Translations under genes and position numbers: made by a program | Origin: Acinetobacter pollinis | GTDB taxonomy: Bacteria; Pseudomonadota; Gammaproteobacteria; Pseudomonadales; Moraxellaceae | DNA: 64,000 nucleotides | Reading direction: 5' to 3' | NCBI RefSeq assembly: GCF_015627175.1 | Contig: NZ_VTDQ01000008.1 | Span: forward strand, 25,064 to 89,063 | The notes under the pieces: generated by a model | Told to the model about the DNA's origin: nothing | The model's database searches: none | Seen by the model: only the letters and a program-made list of their open reading frames with translations | Part shown: positions 1-9,252 of the stretch, piece after piece | How the letters are laid out: each line of letters begins with the position of its first letter | Position numbering within the stretch: position 1 is the first letter of the stretch

Positions 1-197
1 ATTTTCAAGCGTATAGCTATTTAAAAGAACTTTAATCATGTCTATACAGATTGTCTAACAGAGATTAACGATATCTTTTATTGTTCCCAACAATTGAATA
101 AATCATAAAAAACACGATTTTGAATCGTAAAAGCACTTTTCAATCTAAAGAGAGTGGATTACTCTAAGTAACAATTCATTTTGAGTTTTTTTGCACG

Positions 198-1718
198 ATG
201 TCCGATTTTCTGATAGATGAAGAATTGCTTGCAGCAATTGATATGGGGTCAAATAGTTTTCACTTAGCCATTGCAAAAGTTGATCATGGTGAGGTGAAAA
301 AAGTTGTTTCAATGTCGGAAAAGGTACAACTGGCTGCGGGTTTAGATGAAGACGAAAATTTAACAGAAGCGGCACAGCAACGTGGACTGGCATGTCTTGC
401 ACGTTTTGTTGGGCGTTTAAGCTCTGTACAAACCAATCGGTTGCGTATAGTTGCAACGAATGCTTTGCGTCAAGCAAAGAATGGCCACGAGTTTATGCAA
501 AAGGCTGCTGAAATATTACCAAAACCAATTGAGATTATTGCTGGACGTGAAGAAGCCAGACTCATTTATTTGGGTGTGTCGCATACTATGGCAAATGGTG
601 GGCGTCGTTTGGTGGTTGATATTGGTGGCGGGTCAACTGAATTTATTATCGGTGAAGAGTTTGAACCCATTCATACAGAATCATTGCAAATGGGATGTGT
701 TGTATTTACAAATCGTTTTTTCCCAAATGGCGATATTTCTCATAAAAATTTTCAAAAAGCATTTGTAGCAGCTTGTAAAGAATTAACAGCGATTGCAAAT
801 ACTTATCGTGCTGAAGGATGGGACACTGCGGTAGGTTCAAGTGGTACGATTAAAGCATGTCGTCAAATTATGATTAACATGGGTTTAAGTGATGAACAAG
901 AAAGCATCACACGTGAAGGCCTAGAAAAATTAAAAGATAAACTTTTAAAATATAAGCATGTTTCAGATTTAGATTTTGATGGACTAAAAGAAGATAGACG
1001 AGCAGTTTTGCCAGCTGGCCTTGCAATTTTATACGCTATTTTTGAAGTGATGGAAATTGATCGTCTGATGTTCTCTGATGGTGCATTACGAGAAGGCGTC
1101 ATGTATGACTTGTTGGGCCGATTCAAACATGAAGATATAAGAGATCGTAGCGTACAAGCTTTGGTTGGGCGCTATGGTGCCGACGTTAAACAAGCAGATC
1201 GTGTGGTAAAAACAGCACAGCATTTGTTTGAAAATGTTGCGGATGATCTGAAATTAACGAATGAAGACAGTGACTTACTAAGAAGAGCGGCTTATTTGCA
1301 TGAAGTTGGGTTAGCAATCAGTCATGGTGGCTATCATCGACATGGTGCATATTTACTGCAACACTCAGATATCCCAGGGTTCTCACAAATTGATCAAAAC
1401 CATCTGTCTGAGTTGGTAGCACATCATCGACGTAAGATTAAAAGTGAAGCAAAAAATGAAACGCTTAGACATGGTGGAATGTCACTCGTTTACCTTTGTT
1501 TGCTCCTAAGGTTGGCGGTTTTATTAAATCATAGTCGTAGTGATGAGATGCTTCCTGCCATTGAATTAAAGGTACTGAATGAGCAACAATGGCAACTGAC
1601 TGTTTCTGGCGATGCGAAACAATGGCCATTACTGGTTGCAGATCTGCATGATGAGCAAACGCAATTTAAGCATTGGGACATTGATTTGATCATTCAGTCG
1701 GAAAAATTTATCGATTAA
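198..1718 (+). CDS. ppx: Exopolyphosphatase, Ppx/GppA family
   Basis: Hydrolyses terminal phosphates from inorganic polyphosphate (or pppGpp, as GppA) in the cytoplasm. The 506-aa length is full for the family. An actin-like ATPase fold is visible: the first phosphate loop near residues 15-21 (AAIDMGSNSFHL), the second in VVDIGGGSTEFIIG near residue 140, and a C-terminal HD-type region with YLHEVG and LVAHHRRK. The ATG at 198 follows a long AT-rich leader that holds a 6-3-6 palindrome, ACGATT-ttg-AATCGT, at 114-128. accA follows 35 nt downstream on the same strand. Ppx and GppA cannot be separated from sequence alone; I prefer Ppx because of the full-length C-terminal half. Confidence 0.9.
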   Translation: MSDFLIDEELLAAIDMGSNSFHLAIAKVDHGEVKKVVSMSEKVQLAAGLDEDENLTEAAQQRGLACLARFVGRLSSVQTNRLRIVATNALRQAKNGHEFMQKAAEILPKPIEIIAGREEARLIYLGVSHTMANGGRRLVVDIGGGSTEFIIGEEFEPIHTESLQMGCVVFTNRFFPNGDISHKNFQKAFVAACKELTAIANTYRAEGWDTAVGSSGTIKACRQIMINMGLSDEQESITREGLEKLKDKLLKYKHVSDLDFDGLKEDRRAVLPAGLAILYAIFEVMEIDRLMFSDGALREGVMYDLLGRFKHEDIRDRSVQALVGRYGADVKQADRVVKTAQHLFENVADDLKLTNEDSDLLRRAAYLHEVGLAISHGGYHRHGAYLLQHSDIPGFSQIDQNHLSELVAHHRRKIKSEAKNETLRHGGMSLVYLCLLLRLAVLLNHSRSDEMLPAIELKVLNEQQWQLTVSGDAKQWPLLVADLHDEQTQFKHWDIDLIIQSEKFID

Positions 1719-1753
1719 CTCGATTTAGTTAATTTAAGGATAATATTCGACCT

Positions 1754-2578
1754 ATGAAAAATAAATCGGCTCAAACGAAAGCATGGAAAACAGTGCAAAT
1801 TGCACGTCATCCTGAACGTCCACAGTTTTTAGACTATGCCAATGAGCTTTTTGAAGACTTTGATACCTTACACGGTGATCGCTTATTTGGTGATGATGGT
1901 GCAATGATCGGTGGCCTAGCTCGTTTTGACGGTAAACCTGTGATGGTAGTTGGCCAACATAGAGGGCGTTCTACTCGCGAGCGTTTACAGCATAACTTTG
2001 GAATGTGTAATCCAGAAGGATATCGTAAGTCACAGCGTCTTTTAGATTTAGCAGAACGTTTTAACTTACCTGTACTTACATTCATTGATACAATGGGTGC
2101 ATACCCAGGTATTGGTGCAGAGGAACGTGGGCAAGCAGAAGCAATTGCAACAAGTCTTGCACAGCTTGCAAGTCTAAAGGTTCCTGTTATTGCAACAGTG
2201 CTGGGTGAAGGTGGATCTGGTGGTGCACTTGGTATTGGTGTTGCCGACCGTGTAATTATGCTGTCACACAGTATTTATTCTGTGATCTCTCCAGAGGGGT
2301 GCGCATCTATTTTGTGGAAAACAGCAGAAAAAGCAGAACAAGCCAGTGAAGCATTGGCATTAACGGCAGACAAACTTGTAAAAATGGGTATTGTTGAGCA
2401 TGTTGTTGATGAAGGCGAGGGTGCCCACTTAAATACTGAGCAAGTGATGCAGCGTTTAAGAGAAGTTTTAAAAGAAGCTTTAGCAGAGCTAGAACCAATG
2501 GATGCTGATGAGAGATGCGAAGCACGTTACCAACGTTTGATGAAGTTTGGCAGCGACAATCCAGGGATTGTATCTTAG
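1754..2578 (+). CDS. accA: Acetyl-CoA carboxylase carboxyltransferase subunit alpha
   Basis: Alpha subunit of the carboxyltransferase that moves the carboxyl group from biotin to acetyl-CoA, giving malonyl-CoA for fatty-acid synthesis; it works with AccD. The 274-aa protein carries the crotonase-like carboxyltransferase core, with the motifs [30 protein letters not shown] and [17 protein letters not shown], and the N-terminal helix ([13 protein letters not shown]) typical of AccA. It is somewhat shorter than the E. coli protein (about 319 aa), as in other members lacking extra terminal helices. The last 64 nt overlap the start of tilS in another frame, which suggests translational coupling. 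Confidence 0.95.
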   Translation: MKNKSAQTKAWKTVQIARHPERPQFLDYANELFEDFDTLHGDRLFGDDGAMIGGLARFDGKPVMVVGQHRGRSTRERLQHNFGMCNPEGYRKSQRLLDLAERFNLPVLTFIDTMGAYPGIGAEERGQAEAIATSLAQLASLKVPVIATVLGEGGSGGALGIGVADRVIMLSHSIYSVISPEGCASILWKTAEKAEQASEALALTADKLVKMGIVEHVVDEGEGAHLNTEQVMQRLREVLKEALAELEPMDADERCEARYQRLMKFGSDNPGIVS

Positions 2579-3870
2579 CAAGAGCAGATTCTGATTTCTC
2601 AGAACATGACTTCTTGATTGGGTGTAGCGGTGGCATGGATTCCATGCTGCTGCTTCATCTTTTTTCTACTTTATTTCCTCAGCGCGTTCGCGCGATTTAT
2701 GTAGATCATCAATTACAATCTTTAAGTAAAGACTGGGCTCAGTTTGTTTTCCAATTTTGTCAAAAGATGAATATACTATGTGTTATTGAGCGAGTGGTGG
2801 TTCAGTCTGGAAACTTGGAGTTACAAGCACGTCGGGCTCGTTACGATGCATTTAAGAAAAATCTTCAAACGAATGAAATATTAGTTCTTGCACATCATCA
2901 GCAAGATCAGGCAGAAACACTTCTTCTAAGGCTGTTCTCGGGTGCAGGTGTCACAGGGCTTTCTGCTATGAGAGAAATTGACCGTCGTGCAGATTTAACA
3001 ATTTGGCGTCCATTACTTGGTTTGTCTAGACAGCAGCTTCTACATTGGGTAACACAGTTTCAACTTAAGTTTGTAGATGATCCCACAAACTTTGATGAAC
3101 ATTATGATCGTGCTTGGGCAAGAGCAATACTGTGGCCAGTACTAGAACAAAGATTCCCAAAGATGCAAAATTCAATTGCACGTACTGCATATCTTATGCA
3201 AGATGCAGATGAAATTTTACAGGAAGTTGTTCAACAAGATATTGATGCATGTATTTTAAACGATAAATTAGACTTAGAAAAATTTCTTAAACTCTCTTTA
3301 CCGAGGCAAAGGAATCTTCTTTCATTTTGGATGAAAGACACCGATGGCTATAGGCCAAGCTTGGCAATGATTGAGCGTGTCCAAAATGAGGTAATACATG
3401 CACGTCCAGATGCAAAAGCTGCATTATTTTGTTCGCCATTTTGGTATACTCGCTTTCAGGAAAAGCTGTATAAACTGGTTGAGTCTGAATATTTAGCACA
3501 GCGGTATGATGTTGTTCAATCTGAAAGCGTGTATATCAGTGAAGATGAAACATTACAGTTAAGCAGTGGTTTGTTTCGTTGTCAGATAGAAAACCAAATC
3601 GGTTTAAGTGAAGAGCTACTGCATGTAGAACTTCAAATAAGACCACGAATAGATGGCGAAAAAGTGCATTTATATGGAAGAGTCGGGCATTGGCCTCTAA
3701 AAAAAGCGATTCAATCGGCTAAAATTTTGCCTTGGCTAAGGCACAGAGTCCAAATTCTGCAATTTAAGAATGTTATTTTAGGTGTGTTTACTCCACAAGG
3801 TTTTTGGTTGGCACAGTCTAAATATTGCAAAAAAAATGGCTGGCAACCAAAGCTGATAAAAAAGCATTGA
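2515..3870 (+). CDS. tilS: tRNA(Ile)-lysidine synthase
   Basis: Converts C34 of the CAU-anticodon tRNA-Ile to lysidine with ATP, so that AUA is read as isoleucine; this is essential in most bacteria. The N-terminal PP-loop is clear ([16 protein letters not shown], residues about 33-48), followed by [22 protein letters not shown] and the DDPTN segment. The C-terminal half holds the TilS tRNA-binding regions, ending with [16 protein letters not shown]. The 451-aa length is normal. The ATG at 2515 lies inside accA and places the PP-loop at the expected distance from the N-terminus; no later start precedes the motif. Confidence 0.93.
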   Translation: MRSTLPTFDEVWQRQSRDCILARADSDFSEHDFLIGCSGGMDSMLLLHLFSTLFPQRVRAIYVDHQLQSLSKDWAQFVFQFCQKMNILCVIERVVVQSGNLELQARRARYDAFKKNLQTNEILVLAHHQQDQAETLLLRLFSGAGVTGLSAMREIDRRADLTIWRPLLGLSRQQLLHWVTQFQLKFVDDPTNFDEHYDRAWARAILWPVLEQRFPKMQNSIARTAYLMQDADEILQEVVQQDIDACILNDKLDLEKFLKLSLPRQRNLLSFWMKDTDGYRPSLAMIERVQNEVIHARPDAKAALFCSPFWYTRFQEKLYKLVESEYLAQRYDVVQSESVYISEDETLQLSSGLFRCQIENQIGLSEELLHVELQIRPRIDGEKVHLYGRVGHWPLKKAIQSAKILPWLRHRVQILQFKNVILGVFTPQGFWLAQSKYCKKNGWQPKLIKKH

Positions 3871-3886
3871 GGAAGAATTGCGCGGT

Positions 3887-4732
3887 ATGGATATAAATGT
3901 ACTATTAAATCGTAAAATTGGTTTCATTGGTGGTGGCAATATTGCTCAAGCAATTATGAATGGTTTGATCATTCAAGGCTTTCCGCGAGAGCAAATTTGT
4001 GTGACTGAATCTACTGAGAGCATACGCAAAGTTTTACAAGAAAAAGATATTAGCCTTTTTACCAACAGTGCAGATATGTTGTATTGGGTAGATGTTGTTA
4101 TTCTTTGTGTGGAAGCGAGCGAATTAGTAGATACATTAAAACCATTAAAAAATCTATTTAAAGAGAAATTACTTATTTCAGTTGTTCCAAGCGCAACAAT
4201 TTCAATACTTGCACAACTTACAAATACATATAATATTGTAAGGGTTATGCCGAATATACCTGCATTGGTTCAAACTGGTGCGCATGGCGTATTTGCATTA
4301 GATACGGTCAGTGAGGCTGATCAGCAGTTAAGCTCTAAAATTTTTGCAGTGACAGGATTGTGTATTTGGGTGAAATCTGAAGAGGAGCTCGATGCAGTAA
4401 CTGCAATTTCTGGTTCGGGGCCAGCATATTTCTTTTATATGATGGAAAGTATGATTCGAGCTGGTAAAAATATGGGGCTTGATGAAAAAACAGCTTCAGC
4501 ACTTACCTTACAAACCGCTTTAGGTGCTGCCCAAATGGCAATTAGTAGTGGCTTTTCTCCAGCAGAACTACGTAAACAAGTTGTAGTACCTCATGGAGTA
4601 ACGGAGGCAGCTTTGCAAGTATTTGACCGAGAGTCTATTTCTCAAAGTATACAAACAGCACTCGCAGCTGCTCAAAAACGTAGTCAAACGCTAGCTCAAG
4701 GACTTAGCGAAAGTACCAAATCATCAAGTTAG
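3887..4732 (+). CDS. proC: Pyrroline-5-carboxylate reductase
   Basis: Final step of proline synthesis, the NAD(P)H-dependent reduction of pyrroline-5-carboxylate. The N-terminal Rossmann motif GFIGGGNIAQAI and the conserved ISGSGPAYFFYMMESM and VVPHGVTEAALQVF segments identify the family; 281 aa is normal. I chose the ATG at 3887 over an in-frame TTG at 3878 because the purine-rich GAGGAAG (about 3869-3875) is suitably spaced and the resulting N-terminus places the Rossmann fold normally. The gene follows tilS closely and precedes the YggT-family gene by 12 nt. The proC-yggT pairing is common in proteobacteria. Confidence 0.93.
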   Translation: MDINVLLNRKIGFIGGGNIAQAIMNGLIIQGFPREQICVTESTESIRKVLQEKDISLFTNSADMLYWVDVVILCVEASELVDTLKPLKNLFKEKLLISVVPSATISILAQLTNTYNIVRVMPNIPALVQTGAHGVFALDTVSEADQQLSSKIFAVTGLCIWVKSEEELDAVTAISGSGPAYFFYMMESMIRAGKNMGLDEKTASALTLQTALGAAQMAISSGFSPAELRKQVVVPHGVTEAALQVFDRESISQSIQTALAAAQKRSQTLAQGLSESTKSSS

Positions 4733-4744
4733 GACATAATATTT

Positions 4745-5314
4745 ATGGGTGCAAATAGTGCGCAAATTTTTAGCATCTTATTGAATGCTGTTATTTTATT
4801 GATATTTGGAAGGTTCTTGATACAGTTGGCTATGGTAAGTCCATATAATCCAGTTGTACTTGCAACAATGAAGGCAACAAAGTTTGTAGATACGTTTAGC
4901 CGAATTTTTCCAACAGTTGCAAAAGGCAGAGTAAATTTAGCTGCTATTGCACTTTTAATCGTGCTATGTCTATTTAAAAATTTTGGTGAAATGTATTTAT
5001 CTGGCACACCACCGTATAGTGCATTGTATTTGATTGTCTATACTTTTGTGACCATGATTCAAGCACTGATTAGTATTTGTCGTTATCTTATTTTTGCAAC
5101 GATTATACTAAGTTGGGTCGTATTGTTTACTCAATCTAGATCTCCATATATTGAAGTTATTCAAGAGCTTGCAGAGCCATTATTAGCTCCATTCCGTCGT
5201 ATTATGCCGAATATGGGTATGATTGACCTGTCACCGATGGTTGCATTCTTAGCACTATATATGGCAGAAATTTTAATGAATGAGGTGGCGAGAGTACTAT
5301 TAAGTGGGCTCTAA
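4745..5314 (+). CDS. YggT family integral membrane protein
   Basis: A 189-aa inner-membrane protein with two similar halves, each with hydrophobic segments. The first spans run from about residue 8 to 30 and from 60 to 80, and the second repeat contains LAEPLLAPFRRIMPNMGMIDLSPMV, with the PLLAPFRRIMP signature of YggT. The family is implicated in osmotic tolerance and, in other phyla, in membrane organisation; the biochemical role is not established. It lies 12 nt after proC, almost certainly in the same transcript, and is followed by a strong terminator. Confidence 0.85.
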   Translation: MGANSAQIFSILLNAVILLIFGRFLIQLAMVSPYNPVVLATMKATKFVDTFSRIFPTVAKGRVNLAAIALLIVLCLFKNFGEMYLSGTPPYSALYLIVYTFVTMIQALISICRYLIFATIILSWVVLFTQSRSPYIEVIQELAEPLLAPFRRIMPNMGMIDLSPMVAFLALYMAEILMNEVARVLLSGL

Positions 5315-5325
5315 ACATATTTATA

Positions 5326-5359
5326 TAAAAAAAGGCTATCGCAATGATAGCCTTTTTTT
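5326..5359. terminator. Bidirectional terminator between yggT and trhA-like gene
   Basis: An A-tract, GGCTATC stem, 5-nt loop, GATAGCC stem and T-tract form a symmetric intrinsic terminator that serves the converging genes. The distal arm overlaps the stop codon of the minus-strand gene at 5358. Confidence 0.88.
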
Positions 5360-6014
5360 ATATAGAGTAAGGAATTGAATATTTATAAATTGCAAGAAAA
5401 TGCGAGCCTGCACCAATTAATACAAAAATATGCCAAATTGCGTGAGTATAACGAATTTTCTTTAAAGCATAAAAAATAGCACCAATGGTATAAGCTAAGC
5501 CCCCAATAACCAATAAATTTAGGCAATCTGGAGAGAGATATTTCTTCATATCATCAAACATGAGTACAGCAAACCATCCCATAGTGATATATGCAATGAG
5601 TGATACTTTACCAAAACGATGAGCAAAGAATATTTTAAAGATTGTACCTATGGCGGTCATTGTCCAAAGTGCAATTAAAATATAATGTGCTTTGGGTGTT
5701 GGAATATTTAGATATAACAATGGAGTGTATGTACCTGCAATAAGGTAATAAATAGCAGTATGATCCAGCTTTTTATACCAACGTCTTGCTTTAGCAGTCT
5801 TTGACCAATGATAAAGTGTAGAGCTTGAGAGTACGAAAATTAAACCAAAGCAATATACCCAAATGCTTAACCAACTAAGTCCTGCAAGAAATTGTGTTTT
5901 ATAAATGAGTTGAATGCTTGCAATGATTGCAATTACAGCACCTAATCCATGTGTTAAAACATTCAAGCGTTCCTCTTGTATGTCATAGTTTAAGATTTGA
6001 TCTGTTGTCATCAT
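5358..6014 (-). CDS. Hemolysin III / TrhA family membrane protein
   Basis: A 218-aa, seven-transmembrane protein of the PAQR-like hemolysin III family. The name is historical; bacterial members are linked to membrane-lipid homeostasis rather than proven haemolysis. Conserved family features are visible: ERLNVLTHGLGAVIAI near the N-terminus, SSTLYHWSKTAKARRWYKKLDH in the middle and AIWHIFVLIGAGSHFLAI near the C-terminus, with the metal-binding-type histidines. An upstream extension to 6125 is open but basic and unlike the family, so I place the start at the tandem ATGs at 6011/6014. The upstream region is shared with the divergent methyltransferase gene. Confidence 0.85.
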   Translation of the reverse strand: MMTTDQILNYDIQEERLNVLTHGLGAVIAIIASIQLIYKTQFLAGLSWLSIWVYCFGLIFVLSSSTLYHWSKTAKARRWYKKLDHTAIYYLIAGTYTPLLYLNIPTPKAHYILIALWTMTAIGTIFKIFFAHRFGKVSLIAYITMGWFAVLMFDDMKKYLSPDCLNLLVIGGLAYTIGAIFYALKKIRYTHAIWHIFVLIGAGSHFLAIYKYSIPYSI

Positions 6015-6110
6015 ATTCACATTATTAAAAATACACTTGTATATTAATTCAATTTTGATTTTAAAGTAAGAAGATTTAAAATGGAATTGTAACTTTATTT
6101 GGATATTGTC

Positions 6111-7331
6111 ATGGTAGTTCAACATTTTGCTTCTGAGCAGGAAAATCAGTTTTTTTACGAGATAGAAGCATTATTGAATACAAACGCTTTTGAACGTCTT
6201 GTGTTGAGTAAGTATCAAGGTGAAGAGGAGCACCTTGAAAAAATAAGTTTTAGAATTATAGAAATTCAACAACGTATAATGATTTCATCGGTATATCGTT
6301 ACCAAACCCAAGATGTGACAAAAAATTACACGGTAGATGAAGCTATTTTTCAGATAAAACAATTGCTTCCTCATGCTAAACAAGCAAATTTGTGGAGTAA
6401 CAAAAATGAATGGCAACTCAAAAGAGCCAAGAAAAAAGTTATTTTGACACAAGCAAAGACACAACAAGGACGTGTATTATCGAATACAAATCATGATCGT
6501 GAAAAGCAACGATATATAGATCAACAACAAGATTATTTAATCGATTTAGGTGTTACAGATCAACAGCATAAAGTTATTCCAAGTATGGCCAGAAAATGGA
6601 AGCAAATTAATAAATTTATTGAAATTTTTTCTGGTGCTTTAGATCATATTAATATGAAAGATGAGCAGTTACATGTTGTGGACTTTGGTTCAGGTAAAGG
6701 CTATTTAACTTTTGCAATGTATGATTATTTAAATAAAAATGGATGGAATCCGCATTTGACAGGTGTTGAGTTACGAGATAATTTAGTCAATTTTTGTCAA
6801 AAAGTTGCAGATAAAAATGCGTTTAATTCACTCGATTTTTTCCAAGGCGATGTGCGTAGTTATTCACCCGAGCATTTAGATGTCATGATTGCACTACATG
6901 CATGTGATATTGCTACAGATTTTGCTATTCACTGTGGAATACGTTTAAATGCTTCTATGATTATGTGCGCACCATGTTGTCATAAAGAGTTACGCCCCCA
7001 ATTGCGTGCGCCTGAAGTATTACAGCCAATGTTACAATATGGTATTCATCAAGGTCAGCAGGCAGAAATGTTAACAGATACTATTCGTGCACTTTTGTTA
7101 AATGCATATGGATATGAGACCAAAGTTTTCGAGTTTGTTGCCTTAGAACATACCAGTAAAAATAAAATGATTTTAGCTGTGAAAAAGCAATCTGATGATG
7201 TCGTGCCTAATCAAGAAATTATTAAGCAAATTCAAGAGTTAAAAGAAATGTATGGTATTCAAAACCATAGTCTAGAACGTTTATTGGCAGATGAGCAGGT
7301 AGATCGACAAAGAGAAGGATGTCGTTGTTGA
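6111..7331 (+). CDS. SAM-dependent methyltransferase (METTL25-like domain)
   Basis: A 406-aa protein with an N-terminal region of unknown role and a C-terminal class I methyltransferase core. The SAM motif VVDFGSGKGYLTFAMYDYL is near residue 190, followed by TGVELRDNLV, DVMIALHACDIATD and MCAPCCHKELR. The HACD...CCHK arrangement is typical of the family often annotated as methyltransferase domain 32 or METTL25-like. Substrate unknown. I start at the ATG 6111; an in-frame TTG lies at 6099. A hairpin terminator follows the stop codon. Confidence 0.8.
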   Translation: MVVQHFASEQENQFFYEIEALLNTNAFERLVLSKYQGEEEHLEKISFRIIEIQQRIMISSVYRYQTQDVTKNYTVDEAIFQIKQLLPHAKQANLWSNKNEWQLKRAKKKVILTQAKTQQGRVLSNTNHDREKQRYIDQQQDYLIDLGVTDQQHKVIPSMARKWKQINKFIEIFSGALDHINMKDEQLHVVDFGSGKGYLTFAMYDYLNKNGWNPHLTGVELRDNLVNFCQKVADKNAFNSLDFFQGDVRSYSPEHLDVMIALHACDIATDFAIHCGIRLNASMIMCAPCCHKELRPQLRAPEVLQPMLQYGIHQGQQAEMLTDTIRALLLNAYGYETKVFEFVALEHTSKNKMILAVKKQSDDVVPNQEIIKQIQELKEMYGIQNHSLERLLADEQVDRQREGCRC

Positions 7332-7335
7332 GGGA

Positions 7336-7364
7336 TTAAAGGCAGTCTAAACGACTGCCTTTAA
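7336..7364. terminator. Bidirectional terminator
   Basis: A perfect 12-bp stem, TTAAAGGCAGTC / GACTGCCTTTAA, with a 5-nt loop lies between the converging methyltransferase and alpha-glucosidase genes. Confidence 0.85.
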
Positions 7365-7367
7365 TCA

Positions 7368-9050
7368 TTAGCTCAATCTATAGATACCAGATTGCCAAGG
7401 TGCTAATTGAACCTCAGTTGCATGCTCTTGAATAGGAGATTTTGCACTACTTTCAATAACAGTAGATGTAATTGAAAGATGATCTGGTAATGAATAGTGA
7501 ACGTCATGTTCTGAGAAGTTCACAAGGATTAAATATTTATAATCGCCATCAATCCGTGTATATGCATATACTGTATCATGACTTAAATCTAAATCATGAT
7601 AACTGCCATAGGTGAGGGTTGGTATTTCATGTCTGAGTTGAATGAGTGATTTATAGTAGCTAAATACGGAATCGGGATCGTTAATTTGGCGAGCTGCATT
7701 AATTTCTTTGTAGTTTGGATTCACTTTTAACCATGGTGTGCCAGTAGTAAAACCTGCATTTTCTGTATCGTCCCATTGGAAAGGTGTACGTGCATTATCG
7801 CGAGAAGTATATTTGGAAGCTTTAAGAAATTCATCTGCAGGAACTTTACCTGTTTTTACGAGGTCATCCCAAAAACCTGTAACTCCAATATCATCAAAAT
7901 CTTCAATGGTTTCGAATGGATAATTGGTCATACCTAACTCTGTACCTTGATAAATAAATGGCGTAGCAGGTTGGGTTAAAATTATGGTTGCTAATGCTTT
8001 TGCAGACGCAGCACGCCATTCTGGACGGTCATCGCCAAAGTGAGAAACAACGCGTGGGTTATCATGGTTATCTAGGAAAAAGGCATTCCATCCATGCTCA
8101 CCCGCTGTTTGGTGTAAGTCATGAATAATTTTTCTAAAATGAGGAAGGGTCCAGTCTTTACGACGCCACTTTTCGGCATGGTCTACATCTAATCGTACGA
8201 GATCGAATGTAAATGCCATGTTTAATTCTTTGCGACGGTGATCGGTAAACTTAATTGACTCTTCTGTGGGAACACCAAAAATTTCACCTGCAGTAACTAC
8301 ATCATACTCTGAAAAGACTTTTTCATTAATTTCACGAATATATTCATGAAGATGGAGCCCTTTGGTATATTCTTCATCAAAGTTAAGGACTTGTTCATGG
8401 GTAAACTCAGGAAAATCTGGAATCTTTGAAAAAGTGGCAACAGTATCTAATCTAAATCCTGATACACCTTTATTTAGCCAAAAGCGAAGCATTTCGTATA
8501 AATCTTCACGTACTTTTGGGTTGTCCCAATTTAAATCAGGCTGTTCTTTGGCGAAGTAGTGTAGGTAATATTGGCCAGTTGTATCATCTTTTGTCCAAGC
8601 AGACCCACCGAAGAAAGATGGATAGTTATTGGGTTCATCTCTCCAAAAGTAGTAATCACGATAAGGATTATCTTTACTGCTTCTACTTTGCACAAACCAT
8701 TCGTGTTGATCACTAGAGTGGTTAATCACAACATCAACCATTAAACGCATACTACGTTTTTGCATTTCAGCAATCAGGCGGTCGAAGTCTTCCATGGTTC
8801 CATATTCTTCCATGATTTTTTCATAGTGACGAATATCATAACCATTGTCTTTATTTGGTGAGTCATAATGAGGATTAATCCAAATTGCATCAATACCCAA
8901 GTTTTTTAAATAGTCTAATTTTTCAATAATACCGTTAATGTCTCCAACGCCACTACCATTTGTGTTTTTAAATGAACGTGGATAAACCTGATAGAAAACG
9001 GCTTGTTTCCACCATGTTGGAAGCTGTGACGATTTTTGAATTTGAGTCAT
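7368..9050 (-). CDS. Cytoplasmic alpha-glucosidase, GH13
   Basis: A 560-aa glycoside hydrolase family 13 enzyme that cleaves alpha-glucosidic bonds at non-reducing ends of short oligosaccharides. The (beta/alpha)8 motifs are complete: DVVINH near 106-111, GFRLDTVAT with nucleophile Asp about 202, TAGEIFG with acid/base Glu about 256, and FLDNHD with transition-state Asp about 330. The residue after the nucleophile is Thr, where oligo-1,6-glucosidases usually have Val, so an alpha-1,4 (maltase-like) preference is inferred. There is no signal peptide, so it is cytoplasmic. It is a close paralogue of the gene just upstream (9253-11067), from which it is separated by about 200 nt and a terminator. 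Confidence 0.88.
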   Translation of the reverse strand: MTQIQKSSQLPTWWKQAVFYQVYPRSFKNTNGSGVGDINGIIEKLDYLKNLGIDAIWINPHYDSPNKDNGYDIRHYEKIMEEYGTMEDFDRLIAEMQKRSMRLMVDVVINHSSDQHEWFVQSRSSKDNPYRDYYFWRDEPNNYPSFFGGSAWTKDDTTGQYYLHYFAKEQPDLNWDNPKVREDLYEMLRFWLNKGVSGFRLDTVATFSKIPDFPEFTHEQVLNFDEEYTKGLHLHEYIREINEKVFSEYDVVTAGEIFGVPTEESIKFTDHRRKELNMAFTFDLVRLDVDHAEKWRRKDWTLPHFRKIIHDLHQTAGEHGWNAFFLDNHDNPRVVSHFGDDRPEWRAASAKALATIILTQPATPFIYQGTELGMTNYPFETIEDFDDIGVTGFWDDLVKTGKVPADEFLKASKYTSRDNARTPFQWDDTENAGFTTGTPWLKVNPNYKEINAARQINDPDSVFSYYKSLIQLRHEIPTLTYGSYHDLDLSHDTVYAYTRIDGDYKYLILVNFSEHDVHYSLPDHLSITSTVIESSAKSPIQEHATEVQLAPWQSGIYRLS

Positions 9051-9204
9051 AATTTTCCCACTATATTTTTGAATATTAAATCAATTTGTATTAAAAGAAT
9101 TTGCGATAACTAAAGTTATTCTATATAGAACATTCTATTTGAATTAATAATGATTGTATGATGGAGTTTGGTTATTTATTTAACAAAATATGAAGAATAT
9201 GATA

Positions 9205-9234
9205 AAAAAGCCCTATCAAATGATAAGGCTTTTT
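9205..9234. terminator. Terminator of the exported alpha-glucosidase gene
   Basis: A hairpin with an AAAAAGCC...GGCTTTTT outer stem and a TATC/GATA inner stem lies just downstream of the minus-strand gene at 9253. It is followed on that strand by a T-tract, so the two paralogues are probably separate transcripts. Confidence 0.8.
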
Positions 9235-9252
9235 ATGATTGGGATTTAAAGA

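Noticed and set aside
1..40. A minus-strand frame open from an ATG at 40 to the window edge
   Set aside because: Only 13 codons are visible, with no convincing ribosome site and no recognisable product; too little to call a gene.
5358..6125. Longer start for the TrhA-like protein at 6125
   Set aside because: The extra 37 residues are unlike the family and would overlap the start of the divergent methyltransferase gene.
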